Source of the DNA: Bacteroidales bacterium UBA1745
GTDB taxonomy: Bacteria > Bacteroidota > Bacteroidia > Bacteroidales > UBA932
Length of the DNA: 60,457 nt
NCBI GenBank assembly: GCA_002314885.1
Contig: DCHT01000049.1
Span: 1 to 60,457, forward strand
Direction of reading: 5' to 3'
Shown: piece by piece, positions 34,784 to 44,102 of the stretch
Layout of the letters: each line of letters begins with the position of its first letter
How positions within the stretch are numbered: the stretch's first letter is position 1
Notes under the pieces: model-generated
Database searches by the model: none
What the model was told of the DNA's origin: nothing
Seen by the model: the letters and a program-made list of their open reading frames with translations, nothing else
Translations under genes and position numbers: made by a program

Positions 34784-36517
34784 ATGAAAAGGATTTTAGC
34801 ATATCTTTCAGTTGCAGTGGCAATGACCGCCTGCAACTTGTACGGAGAGATTCCAGAGTCAACTACTCCGCTTTCAGCGAAGGACATTGATGTCACTGTC
34901 TCTGCCGTTACGGACAGCGCCTTCACTGTGACCCTTGCTCCTAAGGGCGAAGCCGCTTTCTACTCTTATCTCGTAGATCAGGACGATGAGGCATACGATC
35001 TCTCTCCTGAGGAGATTTACTTTGTAGATTATTCAAGCGTAGCTGAGGGTACCGTCTGCTATGCAGAGAACCCTACCTACACTTTCACTGTTGACGCTGA
35101 GCCTAACTCTCAGTATTGGATCTACGCAGTTTCCAGCGCTACCGATGGTAATGTTGGCAAACTTACCGTTGTTGGTGTAAAGACCACCGACGGTGTAGCT
35201 CCGGAGATTGTCGATGCAGAATGCAAGGACACAACCCTCACCCTCACATTCTCTGAGGATGTCAAGTACGACAAGGGCATTGTCATCACTGCAAAGTACT
35301 ATGCAAGCAACCTTTACGCAAAGGAGTATCTTCCGTTCGTTGACGACAGCCAGATGATGGGTGTCGACACTGCGAAGGTTACTGTAGAGGGTAATGTTGC
35401 TACCTGCGCGTTCCCTAATCTCCCTAATGGTGCTTACTACGCTCCGATCGTTCCTGATGGTGCATTCGTCGACTACGCAGGCCTCAAGGCCGAGGGCTTC
35501 GACAATGGCTTCAAGTATGATACTGACAAGAAGAAGCCAGTGCCTCAGGGTCCTGTTTATGGCAAAGTTGCTGCAGCTGCCTTTGCGCCTGTTCTTGCTG
35601 ACACTCTCGATGTTATGCTTGACTACAGTGCTTACCAGACTCTCAATCACCCTGACAAGTACTATGTCAGCGGTGCTGTTGCAAGTATGGTCAAGGTCAA
35701 GGTTGTCGAGATCAATGACGCTGGTGCAACGGTTACTACAGAGAGCGTTCTTTCCGGTGCTCCTTACTATGGTGCTGTTTCCACTACCTCTTGGGGGGTA
35801 AAGCTCAAGGACGAGCCTTCCCGTGGTGCTTATGTTACCATCACCATCCCGGAGAAGACCTTCTACGATGTCTATGGCAACTACAACTCTGAGGTTGTGA
35901 TCGATCCGCTTCTCTATTCTTACGGCTATACTATGGATGATTTTGTTGGTACTTACACAATTAACAGTACTTCAGGTTATGCAAGTTATGGTTATGGCCC
36001 ATACGCAAATGTAGTTACCATCGCCAAGTCTGACGATGCAAAGAAGGGAGATGTCGTTATTTCCGGTCAGCTTTCTGACGTCAACTTCACGGCTTACGCC
36101 GCAATTGACACGGATCTTGGAACAATCGAGTTCGTCACCAAGTATCCAGCTGTTGTCGGTACTTGTGTGGACGTAGATTATGATGACGATGACAATCCTA
36201 AGAAGGATAGCGACGGTAATTATGTCACTATTACCTATGACTACACTCTGGCCCTTACTACAAATGGATCCAATCTTTACACAAGTGCTTGGGGCTTTGA
36301 TATGGCATCGGCTCACAGCCTTGCTTTCTGGTTCAGTGGTCAGGCGTTTGCTGGCCTTATGGAACTCAAGGGCGGTCAGGCTTTTGGCTGGTATGACCTC
36401 CTTAACATAGGCGAAATAGAGTATACTCCGGATGCTAAGACGAGTGCTGTTGCTTCTTCAGTAAAGAAGTATGCTCCTAAGGGTTTTGTGGATTTCGTAT
36501 ACCCAACTCTTAAGTAG
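34784..36517 (+). CDS. Surface lipoprotein with Ig-like repeats (SusF position)
   Basis: 577 residues. Lipobox at AMTACN. The rest is beta-rich: fibronectin/Ig-like strands in about 30-130 (TVTLAPKGEAAFYSYLVDQDD), an Ig-like part starting GVAPEIVDAECKDTTLTLTFSEDV (about 132-155), and a C-terminal region (about 380-577) rich in Tyr, Gly and Asp. No catalytic motif is seen. It ends the four-gene Sus operon and is followed by a terminator. Probably a surface binding accessory for the SusCD pair; the ligand is unknown. Confidence 0.7.
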   Translation: MKRILAYLSVAVAMTACNLYGEIPESTTPLSAKDIDVTVSAVTDSAFTVTLAPKGEAAFYSYLVDQDDEAYDLSPEEIYFVDYSSVAEGTVCYAENPTYTFTVDAEPNSQYWIYAVSSATDGNVGKLTVVGVKTTDGVAPEIVDAECKDTTLTLTFSEDVKYDKGIVITAKYYASNLYAKEYLPFVDDSQMMGVDTAKVTVEGNVATCAFPNLPNGAYYAPIVPDGAFVDYAGLKAEGFDNGFKYDTDKKKPVPQGPVYGKVAAAAFAPVLADTLDVMLDYSAYQTLNHPDKYYVSGAVASMVKVKVVEINDAGATVTTESVLSGAPYYGAVSTTSWGVKLKDEPSRGAYVTITIPEKTFYDVYGNYNSEVVIDPLLYSYGYTMDDFVGTYTINSTSGYASYGYGPYANVVTIAKSDDAKKGDVVISGQLSDVNFTAYAAIDTDLGTIEFVTKYPAVVGTCVDVDYDDDDNPKKDSDGNYVTITYDYTLALTTNGSNLYTSAWGFDMASAHSLAFWFSGQAFAGLMELKGGQAFGWYDLLNIGEIEYTPDAKTSAVASSVKKYAPKGFVDFVYPTLK

Positions 36518-36536
36518 TACTTAATCTGATACAATT

Positions 36537-36572
36537 AAGGTGGCCGCGGCATTGCTGAGGCCACCTTTTTTT
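36537..36572 (+). terminator. Terminator after the first Sus locus
   Basis: AAGGTGGCC (36537-36545) pairs with GGCCACCTT (36559-36567), followed by T residues to 36572. It separates the Sus operon from the protease operon. Confidence 0.9.
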
Positions 36573-36582
36573 ATTAGATTTG
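36552..36582 (+). promoter_or_regulatory. Promoter of the protease operon, embedded in the terminator
   Basis: TTG (36552-36554), 20 bp, then TAGATTTG (36575-36582). The -33 part lies in the loop of the preceding terminator hairpin, and the ATG is only 8 bp beyond the -7 element. Confidence 0.6.
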
Positions 36583-36590
36583 CAGTCTAT

Positions 36591-38462
36591 ATGACTAGTT
36601 TGAAACACATTGCATTATCTCTGTTGACGGCCTTATGTGTGGCTGCCTGTGCGGAGACTGTGGTTCCGTCCATCGAAATCGACGGGCAGGACGTTTATTC
36701 GCTGGATGCAAGCGGTACAATCATAAGCATACGAGTGTCTACCAATCAGGCCACTTGGAACGTGGATCTCGGGGAGGCTTCTTCCTGGATCAGTGCGGGT
36801 GATCCGAGCGGCAACAGCATAGACCTGGCGGTCACCGCGAACAAGACCACCGAGTCAAGGAGCGCCGACATCGTAGTATATGCCCCTGACAGCGATGCCA
36901 GGGCGGCCATTGCCTACGTCAAGGTCAATCAGGCCGGCAAGGAACTCCAGCCGTCGATGACTATCAGCGCAAACGCAAAGGAGAACATCCCATCCGATGG
37001 TGCCACCCTCGATGTCGAGGTGACTCTCGTGGTCTATCCGGACTTCGGATATACTATCAGCGAGAATGATTGGATTACCGTCAAGAAGACCGACAAGGGC
37101 CTCCAGTTCGTAGTGGCCCGCAACGAGGTCGACCTGGCCCGCTCCGCAGACGTCACCATCTTCGCTCCTGCCGAGGACGCCAAGGTGAAGAAAGCCTTCA
37201 CCATCTCCCAGGCTGCGCCTGAAATCCAGTACGAGGAAATCGACCTCAGCGCAGCCGGAAATTCCAACTGCTATGTCATTTCCCACAGGGGCCCATATAG
37301 TTTTGATGCAACTGTAAAGGGCAACGGCAAGGCTTCTGAAGGTCTCGCAGCACCTGAGGCTCTCGCCCCTGCTTCTGCAAAACTCGTTTGGCAGTCCTTC
37401 AACGGTATGATCACCGCAGTGTCCCTCGAGGGCAACAGGGTGAAGTTCACCGCCGGCAGGCCAAGGGGCAATGCCGTGATCGCAGTGATGGACTCCAAGG
37501 GTACAATCATCTGGAGCTGGCACATCTGGCATCCGAAGGAAGAAATCCAGGCACTTCATTCCGCGACTGGCTTCGACCTTATGAATATGAACCTCGGCGC
37601 CCTCAGCAACACCTACGGCCTCGAGGCATACGGTCTCCTCTATCAGTGGGGCCGCAAGGATCCTTTCCCTGGTTCGCCTGTGGCAAGCGGCGGCAACATC
37701 TCCACTTTGAACGTGCCGGTCTATGACATCAATGGTGCCAAGGTCGAGATCAAGGCCTCCAGTATGGTGGACCTGAAATGCAACTACCTCGCATACGCGA
37801 TTGCCAACCCTACGGTCTGCATCAGCAACAACGCCCAGTACTCCAAGTGCCGCGACTGGCTGCAGCCGGACGAGAGCAACCCTGCCCTCTGGGGCAATCC
37901 TAAGGGCTATGAACGCAAGGAGACCCAGTACAACAACCACGGCACCAAGTCCTACTACGATCCTTGTCCTGTGGGCTGGAGAGTGGGTCCGCTCGCCGCT
38001 TTCAGGAACTTCACCGGCTCCGGAGAATACGCCTGGGTGACCACTGACAGTGAAGGAAATGCCGTGAACGACGATTCTGGCAATATGATTGTAAGATACT
38101 ACTGGGGCGAAGACTCATTCGACCTCTATGATTACAATCAGGATGGAAAGATCAATATGTCAGACTGGAACAACGGCTGGACCTTCAACCTCGACAAGGC
38201 CAACGGAGTTCACTCCTACTTCCCGGCTACTACCCGCTACGACGGTCAGTACGCCCTGCTTATGGGCAGTATGGTCGGACTCTGGGGCAACTACTGGTTC
38301 AATGTGCCTTCTGTCGACTCATCCACCGGAAACGACTCTTACCTTGCCTATGGTCTTGCTTTCAGCATCAAGGACTATAACAAGAGCACTCTCATAACCG
38401 TATCACCTTATGCCAACGGATCCAGGGCGGATGCCTTCTCCGTTCGCTGCGTAAAAGAATAA
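36591..38462 (+). CDS. BACON/FISUMP-type surface lipoprotein
   Basis: 623 residues from the ATG at 36591, which gives the signal MTSLKHIALSLLTALCVAAC; a longer frame adds 17 unlikely residues. Two BACON-like beta domains (about 25-115 and 118-215, for example VSTNQATWNVDLGEASSWIS) are followed by a FISUMP-like region (about 220-623): LGALSNTYGLEAYGLLYQWGRKDPFPGS, CPVGWRVGPLAAFRNFTG and the closing FSVRCVKE. BACON domains commonly bind glycans or mucin, but that is family knowledge only. It opens the operon that also encodes the S8 protease and PorV-like protein. Confidence 0.78.
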   Translation: MTSLKHIALSLLTALCVAACAETVVPSIEIDGQDVYSLDASGTIISIRVSTNQATWNVDLGEASSWISAGDPSGNSIDLAVTANKTTESRSADIVVYAPDSDARAAIAYVKVNQAGKELQPSMTISANAKENIPSDGATLDVEVTLVVYPDFGYTISENDWITVKKTDKGLQFVVARNEVDLARSADVTIFAPAEDAKVKKAFTISQAAPEIQYEEIDLSAAGNSNCYVISHRGPYSFDATVKGNGKASEGLAAPEALAPASAKLVWQSFNGMITAVSLEGNRVKFTAGRPRGNAVIAVMDSKGTIIWSWHIWHPKEEIQALHSATGFDLMNMNLGALSNTYGLEAYGLLYQWGRKDPFPGSPVASGGNISTLNVPVYDINGAKVEIKASSMVDLKCNYLAYAIANPTVCISNNAQYSKCRDWLQPDESNPALWGNPKGYERKETQYNNHGTKSYYDPCPVGWRVGPLAAFRNFTGSGEYAWVTTDSEGNAVNDDSGNMIVRYYWGEDSFDLYDYNQDGKINMSDWNNGWTFNLDKANGVHSYFPATTRYDGQYALLMGSMVGLWGNYWFNVPSVDSSTGNDSYLAYGLAFSIKDYNKSTLITVSPYANGSRADAFSVRCVKE

Positions 38463-38465
38463 TAT

Positions 38466-39143
38466 ATGAAAAAGATCATTCTCGCCGCTGCGGCCCTCAT
38501 TCTGGCTGCCAGCTCTATGAAGGCCCAGGAGCCTACTTCCACCTGGCCATATCTATATCCGGAGTTCACCCAGGGCAAGATCCATATGCCTGACGGCAAG
38601 GAGAAGACGGGTCTCTACAACATCCATCTCCTCCAGGGAAAGCTCCATTTCATCGATGGAGCCTACATCCGTGAGGCCTCTTCCCGCGATATTTTCTCCG
38701 TTCAGATTGACAGCACGGTGTATATCTGTGCAAATACCAAGATGATGCGCCTGCTGGCCAGGAACGAGAACGGATGCGTGGTCAAGGACACTGAGATTGA
38801 CGTCGTTGCGCTGAACTCCACAGGCGGAGCTTACGGTTCTTCCACAAGTTCCGTTTCCACCCGTGCGCTCAGTTCCCTCGAGGGCATAGGTGCCTCCAAC
38901 TCTTCTTCTGCCATCAATCATATGGAACTCCGCGCCAGCAAGGAAAGCGGTCAGGTCCTGCCTCTGATCGAGAAGAACTATCTCGTGGTCAACGGAATGG
39001 TCATCTGTGCCAACAAGAAGGATGTCACGGATGTGGCTTCGGACAAGGCGGCTCTGAATGCATTCATCAAAGCGAACAAAATCAAATGGAAAGACCCACA
39101 GTCGCTTCTCAAGCTTGTGGATTTCATTTCCGGTCAGAATTAG
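38466..39143 (+). CDS. Small exported protein of unknown function in the protease operon
   Basis: 225 residues with a cleavable signal peptide (about 1-20, ending SSMKAQ) and no lipobox. The body is mixed alpha/beta (YICANTKMMRLLARNENGCVVKDTEIDV, KNYLVVNGMVICANKKDVTDVASDKAALNAFIKANKIKWKDPQSLLKLVDF), with a Ser/Thr/Gly-rich linker at about 118-140. I do not recognise a family. It is encoded 3 bp from the genes on both sides, so it is made with the S8 protease. Roles such as chaperone, inhibitor or substrate are possible but not shown. Confidence 0.75.
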   Translation: MKKIILAAAALILAASSMKAQEPTSTWPYLYPEFTQGKIHMPDGKEKTGLYNIHLLQGKLHFIDGAYIREASSRDIFSVQIDSTVYICANTKMMRLLARNENGCVVKDTEIDVVALNSTGGAYGSSTSSVSTRALSSLEGIGASNSSSAINHMELRASKESGQVLPLIEKNYLVVNGMVICANKKDVTDVASDKAALNAFIKANKIKWKDPQSLLKLVDFISGQN

Positions 39144-39146
39144 AAT

Positions 39147-41777
39147 ATGAAGAAACTCTATTGTTTGATCCTTGCGGCTGCAGTGATTGCCGGCTGCAAG
39201 AAGGACGAGAATCCGTCGGTGAACCAGACTCCGGATCCTGCTCAGGCAGAAGCATCCCTCGAGTCCTGCCTCATCGAGGGCGAGATGATCGTCGAATTCA
39301 CTGAAGAGATGACTCAAATGGTGGAGGCGGACCTTGCGAAGGGTGCGTTCCTCCAGACCAAGTCTGCAGGCATCAATGAAATCTTCTCCGAACTGGGTGT
39401 GACCTCGGTCGAGAGAGTGTTCCCATACGACGAAGAGTGGGAGCCACGCCATCGCGCGTTCGGTCTCCACAGATGGTATGTGCTCAAATATACCGAGGAT
39501 ATCCCTCACACCAAGGCTGCTGTAGGCCTGGAGGGCATCGAAGGCATCAACTTCGTGGAAATGCCTCACAAGATCAAGAGCACCGCGACCTTCAACGATC
39601 CTAAGTTCAAGGATCAGTGGCACTACTACAACGACGGTTCCCTTGGTTCCACCTATCGCTCAGGCTGTGACGTCAACTGCGTTCCGGTATGGCAGAATTA
39701 CACCGGCGGCTCATCCGACGTGATTGTCGGTGTGGTTGACGGCGGTATCGACCTGACCCACGAGGACCTCGCCGCAGTCTGCATAGCAGGCGGAAAGAAT
39801 GGCAGCAAGAACTTCGTGGACGGTTCATATACAATCGTGGCCCACAATCACGGTACACACGTGGCCGGAACCATCGGCGCCATCAACAATAATGGCAAAG
39901 GTGTCTGCGGCATTGCTGGCGGAACTGACGGAAAGGGTGGTGTAAGGCTGCTCTCCTGTCAGATTTTCCAGACTGATCCTTCCACTGGAAAGGACAAGAG
40001 CGGCAGCGGCGCAAGCGCAATCGTGTGGGCCTGTGACAAGGGTGCGGTGATCTGCCAGAACAGCTGGGGATATACCTATGACACGGCTGAACAGGCTGCG
40101 GCGGGTTCTGCTGGTGCAGCAAAGGCCGCCATCGATTACTTCAGGGCCAATGCCGGTTTCGATGCAAATGGCAATCAGGTCGGCCCTATGGCCGGCGGCG
40201 TTGTCATCTTCGCTGCAGGCAATGATGCCTGGGCAGACGGCTGGCCTGCAGAATATGCTCCAGTCATTGCAGTGGGTGCCGTAAACGGTGCCTATAAGAG
40301 GTCCTATTATTCGAACTATGGCGACTGGGTGGACATCTGCGCTCCAGGTGGCGATTCCAAGTCCGGACATCTCATCCACAGCACCCTCCCGAGCAACAAG
40401 TATGGCACAATGCAGGGTACTTCTATGGCCTGTCCTCACGTTTCCGGCGTTGCGGCCCTCATCGTCTCCCATTTCGGCGGCCCTGGCTTCACCAACGCTA
40501 TGCTTGAGTCCAAGCTCATCAACGGAGCGAAGACAGGCGTGGTGTCCGCCAATTCGCAGATCGGAAACCTCGTGGATGCGATGGGCGCATTCAGCTCCGG
40601 CGGAAACACTCCTCCGGACAAGGTGAGCACCTTCACTGTATCCGCTATTTCCAACAACCTGGCATTCAGCGCTGTCCTTCCTGCCGACACCGATGACAAG
40701 CAGGCATACGGTCTGGTGTTCCTCGCCTCCAAGAACAAGGCTGACCTGACGTCCCTGAATATGTCCAACCTGCCTTCAAGCGTCAAATCCCTCGTGGTCC
40801 CTGCAAACGGAGCCAAGGCCGGAACTGTCATTGAAGACTATCTCAAGGACCTCGAGTTCGAGACTGACTACTATGCGGCCGTGGTCGCCTATGACTATGG
40901 CAAGAACTATTCTGCAGTCTCCGATATCAAGAGCGTGAAGACCCAGAAGAACAATCCTCCTACCGTGACTACGGAGTATACCGGTGACTATCGCGTGAAG
41001 TCCCACCAGACCTTGGTCGTGAATTATACGATTGCCGACCCGGACCTCCACAAGATCACGATTGACTTCAAGGGAGGCTCAACGGCTGCTACTTCCGTGT
41101 CTCTCGGCAACGACGTATATCAGCTCACCATCGTCGGCAATGTGGCTGACCCTGGCAAATACACGGCTTCATACACCGTCACTGACTCATACGGAGCTCA
41201 GACGGTATACAATATCGAGTACACTATCCTTGAGAATCAGGCTCCAGTGATCGTGAAGACTATCGACAACATCATCTTCGAGGTCCCTGGTGAGAAGACC
41301 AGCCTTGATATGACGAAGTACATCATCGACCCGGACGAGGAGCCTCTGAAGTACACGGTAAGCATTTCCGACCGTCTCGTGCTCCACATCAATCCGAAGG
41401 AAGAGGTGCTCTTCGTCACAGCCCTCGACTACGGCCTCGTGGATGTGACAGTGACCGGCACTGACTCCCGCGGCCTCACTTGCTCACAGACCTTCAAGGT
41501 GCTTGTGCGCGACCCTGAGGCACCGGCGGACATCTATCCGAATCCGGTTTCCAAGAACGCCGACGGCATCAGTATGCTCTATGTCAGCGGTGGCAGCGTG
41601 CAGGATACATACGTGAAGGTAACTTCCGCTTCCGGTACCGTCGTATATGAGGGAACTACGGAGGCCGGTGCATTCAGCCCTGTAGCCATCAATATGGACA
41701 AGTGCGCCGCTGGTAAATATAAGGTAGTGACCGTCATCGACGGCCACACCACCACCAAGTCAATCGTCAAACTCTAA
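39147..41777 (+). CDS. S8 (subtilisin-like) protease with lipobox and T9SS sorting domain
   Basis: 876 residues. The N-terminus has a lipobox (VIAGC, Cys17), then a propeptide-like region (about 35-145). The S8 catalytic domain (about 155-480) has Asp198 in VVDGGID, His235 in HNHGTHVAGTI, oxyanion Asn305 and Ser426 in GTSMACPHVSG. Fibronectin- and cadherin-like beta domains follow (about 490-790). The last 85 residues (DIYPNPVSKNADGISMLYVSGG ... GKYKVVTVIDGHTTTKSIVKL) match type IX secretion type A sorting tails. A lipobox and a T9SS tail together are unusual. The PorV/PorQ-like gene next door supports T9SS handling. All catalytic residues are present. Confidence 0.9.
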   Translation: MKKLYCLILAAAVIAGCKKDENPSVNQTPDPAQAEASLESCLIEGEMIVEFTEEMTQMVEADLAKGAFLQTKSAGINEIFSELGVTSVERVFPYDEEWEPRHRAFGLHRWYVLKYTEDIPHTKAAVGLEGIEGINFVEMPHKIKSTATFNDPKFKDQWHYYNDGSLGSTYRSGCDVNCVPVWQNYTGGSSDVIVGVVDGGIDLTHEDLAAVCIAGGKNGSKNFVDGSYTIVAHNHGTHVAGTIGAINNNGKGVCGIAGGTDGKGGVRLLSCQIFQTDPSTGKDKSGSGASAIVWACDKGAVICQNSWGYTYDTAEQAAAGSAGAAKAAIDYFRANAGFDANGNQVGPMAGGVVIFAAGNDAWADGWPAEYAPVIAVGAVNGAYKRSYYSNYGDWVDICAPGGDSKSGHLIHSTLPSNKYGTMQGTSMACPHVSGVAALIVSHFGGPGFTNAMLESKLINGAKTGVVSANSQIGNLVDAMGAFSSGGNTPPDKVSTFTVSAISNNLAFSAVLPADTDDKQAYGLVFLASKNKADLTSLNMSNLPSSVKSLVVPANGAKAGTVIEDYLKDLEFETDYYAAVVAYDYGKNYSAVSDIKSVKTQKNNPPTVTTEYTGDYRVKSHQTLVVNYTIADPDLHKITIDFKGGSTAATSVSLGNDVYQLTIVGNVADPGKYTASYTVTDSYGAQTVYNIEYTILENQAPVIVKTIDNIIFEVPGEKTSLDMTKYIIDPDEEPLKYTVSISDRLVLHINPKEEVLFVTALDYGLVDVTVTGTDSRGLTCSQTFKVLVRDPEAPADIYPNPVSKNADGISMLYVSGGSVQDTYVKVTSASGTVVYEGTTEAGAFSPVAINMDKCAAGKYKVVTVIDGHTTTKSIVKL

Positions 41778-41789
41778 ACTGTGAAGGAT

Positions 41790-42734
41790 ATGAAGAAAGC
41801 AATCATTTTCGCGCTCGCGCTCATCATCGCGCCTGCTATGTCCTTCGCACAGGAGGAGGCTTCCGCAAGTGCTGCCCTCGGTTTCGTACAGTTCGGCAAG
41901 GATGCCGCTGTGGACGGAATGGGCGGCGCAGGCCTGACTTCGACCTCGTCCATCGCCTGGTCATCCTATACCAATGCCGCAGCCATTCCATTCTCTTCTC
42001 AGAAGGGTGACATCGCGTTCAGCTACCAGCTCTGGCAGCCGACTTCCACCCATTACATCAACCTCGGCGGCGGTTTCAACGTCAAGGAGAAAATCGGTAT
42101 CGCCTTCGGTGTGACTATGGGCGCTGACGGTGCTTATACCGGCGTGTCCGACTCCGGTCAGGAGCTCAAGAGCTTCAAGCCTATGGACTTCCAGGGCAAC
42201 TTCGGCATCAGCTACCGTTTCGTACCTTGGGTCAGCATAGGTGTGAATGCCCGTTATGCAATGGAGAAGGTGGCCGACGGCTACACCCTCGGATCCTTTA
42301 TGGCAGACGCCTTCGTGATGGGCAAGTATCAGGATTTCTCCGCCACCCTCGGCGCCGTGAACCTCGGCACCAAGGCCTCATACGGCAAGAAGTCCGGAGT
42401 TGACACCAAGTATCCTATCCCTGCAGCCGTGGCTCTCGGCCTGGGTTATACTCCGGTATTCGCTGAAAAGCACGGTATCGCCATCAACGCCGATATGCGC
42501 TACAGCCTCAGCGGCCTCGGCTTCGGAGCCGCCTTCGGCGCAGCATATACCTATAATGATATGGTAAGCGTACGCGGTGGCTACTGCTACGGTGGAAAGG
42601 CCATTGCCAGCCACGCCAGCCTTGGCCTCGGCGTCAAATTCGCAGGCGTGCACATCGATGCAGCCTACTACATCGCGGGCAAGGGCAATCCTATAGCCAA
42701 CACGGTCAGCGTTGGCCTCGGATATAGCTTTTAA
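41790..42734 (+). CDS. PorV/PorQ-family outer-membrane protein
   Basis: 314 residues from the ATG at 41790; a GTG three codons upstream is less likely. Signal peptide to about 21 (MSFAQ), then an amphipathic beta-barrel sequence starting with SAALGFVQFGKDAAVDGMGGAGLTSTSSIAWSSYTNAAAI, the FadL-like opening of PorV/PorQ proteins, and ending in the aromatic SVGLGYSF. PorV and PorQ shuttle or retain T9SS cargo at the outer membrane. The position after a protease with a T9SS tail fits. Its 3' end overlaps the convergent reductase gene by 4 bp. Confidence 0.7.
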   Translation: MKKAIIFALALIIAPAMSFAQEEASASAALGFVQFGKDAAVDGMGGAGLTSTSSIAWSSYTNAAAIPFSSQKGDIAFSYQLWQPTSTHYINLGGGFNVKEKIGIAFGVTMGADGAYTGVSDSGQELKSFKPMDFQGNFGISYRFVPWVSIGVNARYAMEKVADGYTLGSFMADAFVMGKYQDFSATLGAVNLGTKASYGKKSGVDTKYPIPAAVALGLGYTPVFAEKHGIAINADMRYSLSGLGFGAAFGAAYTYNDMVSVRGGYCYGGKAIASHASLGLGVKFAGVHIDAAYYIAGKGNPIANTVSVGLGYSF

Positions 42735-44101
42735 AGGTCTGTCCCACTTTTTTTAAGATTGTTGACGTAACGGTCGATCTTCTGGAGCTGAGACGGAATC
42801 TTGATTCCCTGAGGACATTTTGATACGCACTGGCCACAGCCTATGCAGTGGTCGGCCTGGCGTATTGTAGGTATCGCCTTGTCATAGCTGAGCAGGTACT
42901 CCCTGCGCGCCTTCTTGAAAGCACGGCGGTCTTCGCTGTCCTCCAGTTCCTCCTTCGGATCCGGCATAATGCCCTCGTTGAGGCATTTGTTGTAATGTGA
43001 GAAGATGCCCGGGATGTTGATGCCGTAAGGGCAAGGCATACAGTACTGGCAGCCGGTGCAAGGCACCTTGGCGTATGTAGCGAGTATCTTTGCGACCTGC
43101 TCGAGTATGTCGTTTTCCTTCTCATTGAGCGGAACGAAGCCGCAGAAGGACTTGAGATTGTCCTCCAGATGCTCCATATAAGTCATACCGCTGAGCACGG
43201 TCAGGACGTTCGGGAACTGTCCGAGGAAACGGAATGCCCAAGATGCTGTGGAACGGCTCGGATCCTGCTGTGCAAGGCGCTCTTCGGCTGCATCAGGCAG
43301 GTCCGCGAGCGAACCGCCCAGCAGAGGCTCCATAATGACCACTGGTATGCCCCTCTTGGTCAGTTCCTCGTACATATATTCCGCATTCGGGTCGTGGCGG
43401 CGGGCGCCCACCTTGTCATTGGCGTGCTTCCAGTCGACATAATTCATCTGAATCTGGACGAAATCCCAATGATAGGTCTCGTGCTGGGACATCATATAGT
43501 CGAAACCCTCCTTGCTGCCGTGGAATGAGAATCCGAGCTTGCGTATGCGCCCGGCTTTCCTCTCCTCGAGCATATAGTCCATCAGGCCGTTCTCAAGGAA
43601 GCGGCTCTTGAAAGCCTCTTCACTGCCCACGGCGTGGAGGAGGTAATAGTCTATATAATCGGTCTCATAGTTCGCGAGGGAGGCCTTGTACATAGCCACT
43701 CCGCTCTCGAAGGAACTGTCACGGAAATTGGACAGCTTGGTTGCAATGAAATAACTCTCGCGCGGATGGCGCAGCAGGGCGATGGCAGTGGCCCTCTCGC
43801 TCTGTCCCTGCAGATAGACAGGGGAGGAGTCGAAGTAGTTCACACCGTGCTCCAAGGCATAGTCCACGAGCTCATTGACGCTCTCCTGGTCTATGATATC
43901 CTTGCCGTTCTCATCCTGTATCATCTGCCAGCGCATACAGCCGTAGCCGAGCAGACCGACCTGATCCTCGCCGCAGACGCGATATTCCATTTCGCCTTCT
44001 ATCTTCCTCGCCTCGGCCTTCCTCTCCTTGCCTCCGCAAGAGGGAAGTGCGAGTGCCGCTGCACCCAGGCCCGCGGCCTTGAGAAAATTCCTTCTGTCCA
44101 T
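42731..44101 (-). CDS. Tat-exported aldo/keto reductase with C-terminal ferredoxin domain
   Basis: 456 residues from the ATG at 44099-44101; the frame extends 26 residues further but those look non-coding. Twin-arginine signal MDRRNFLKAAGLGAAALALPSC, with Cys22 as a possible lipid site. An aldo/keto reductase barrel (about 40-330) keeps the catalytic tetrad Asp91, Tyr96, Lys122 and His156. The C-terminus adds two cysteine clusters, CTGCQYCMPCPYGI and CIGCGQCVSKCPQGI, for 4Fe-4S centres. Export is odd for an enzyme class that normally uses NADPH. The gene before it encodes a membrane polyferredoxin (1-bp gap), which may supply electrons instead. Substrate unknown. Confidence 0.85.
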   Translation of the reverse strand: MDRRNFLKAAGLGAAALALPSCGGKERKAEARKIEGEMEYRVCGEDQVGLLGYGCMRWQMIQDENGKDIIDQESVNELVDYALEHGVNYFDSSPVYLQGQSERATAIALLRHPRESYFIATKLSNFRDSSFESGVAMYKASLANYETDYIDYYLLHAVGSEEAFKSRFLENGLMDYMLEERKAGRIRKLGFSFHGSKEGFDYMMSQHETYHWDFVQIQMNYVDWKHANDKVGARRHDPNAEYMYEELTKRGIPVVIMEPLLGGSLADLPDAAEERLAQQDPSRSTASWAFRFLGQFPNVLTVLSGMTYMEHLEDNLKSFCGFVPLNEKENDILEQVAKILATYAKVPCTGCQYCMPCPYGINIPGIFSHYNKCLNEGIMPDPKEELEDSEDRRAFKKARREYLLSYDKAIPTIRQADHCIGCGQCVSKCPQGIKIPSQLQKIDRYVNNLKKSGTDL

Positions 44102-44102
44102 A

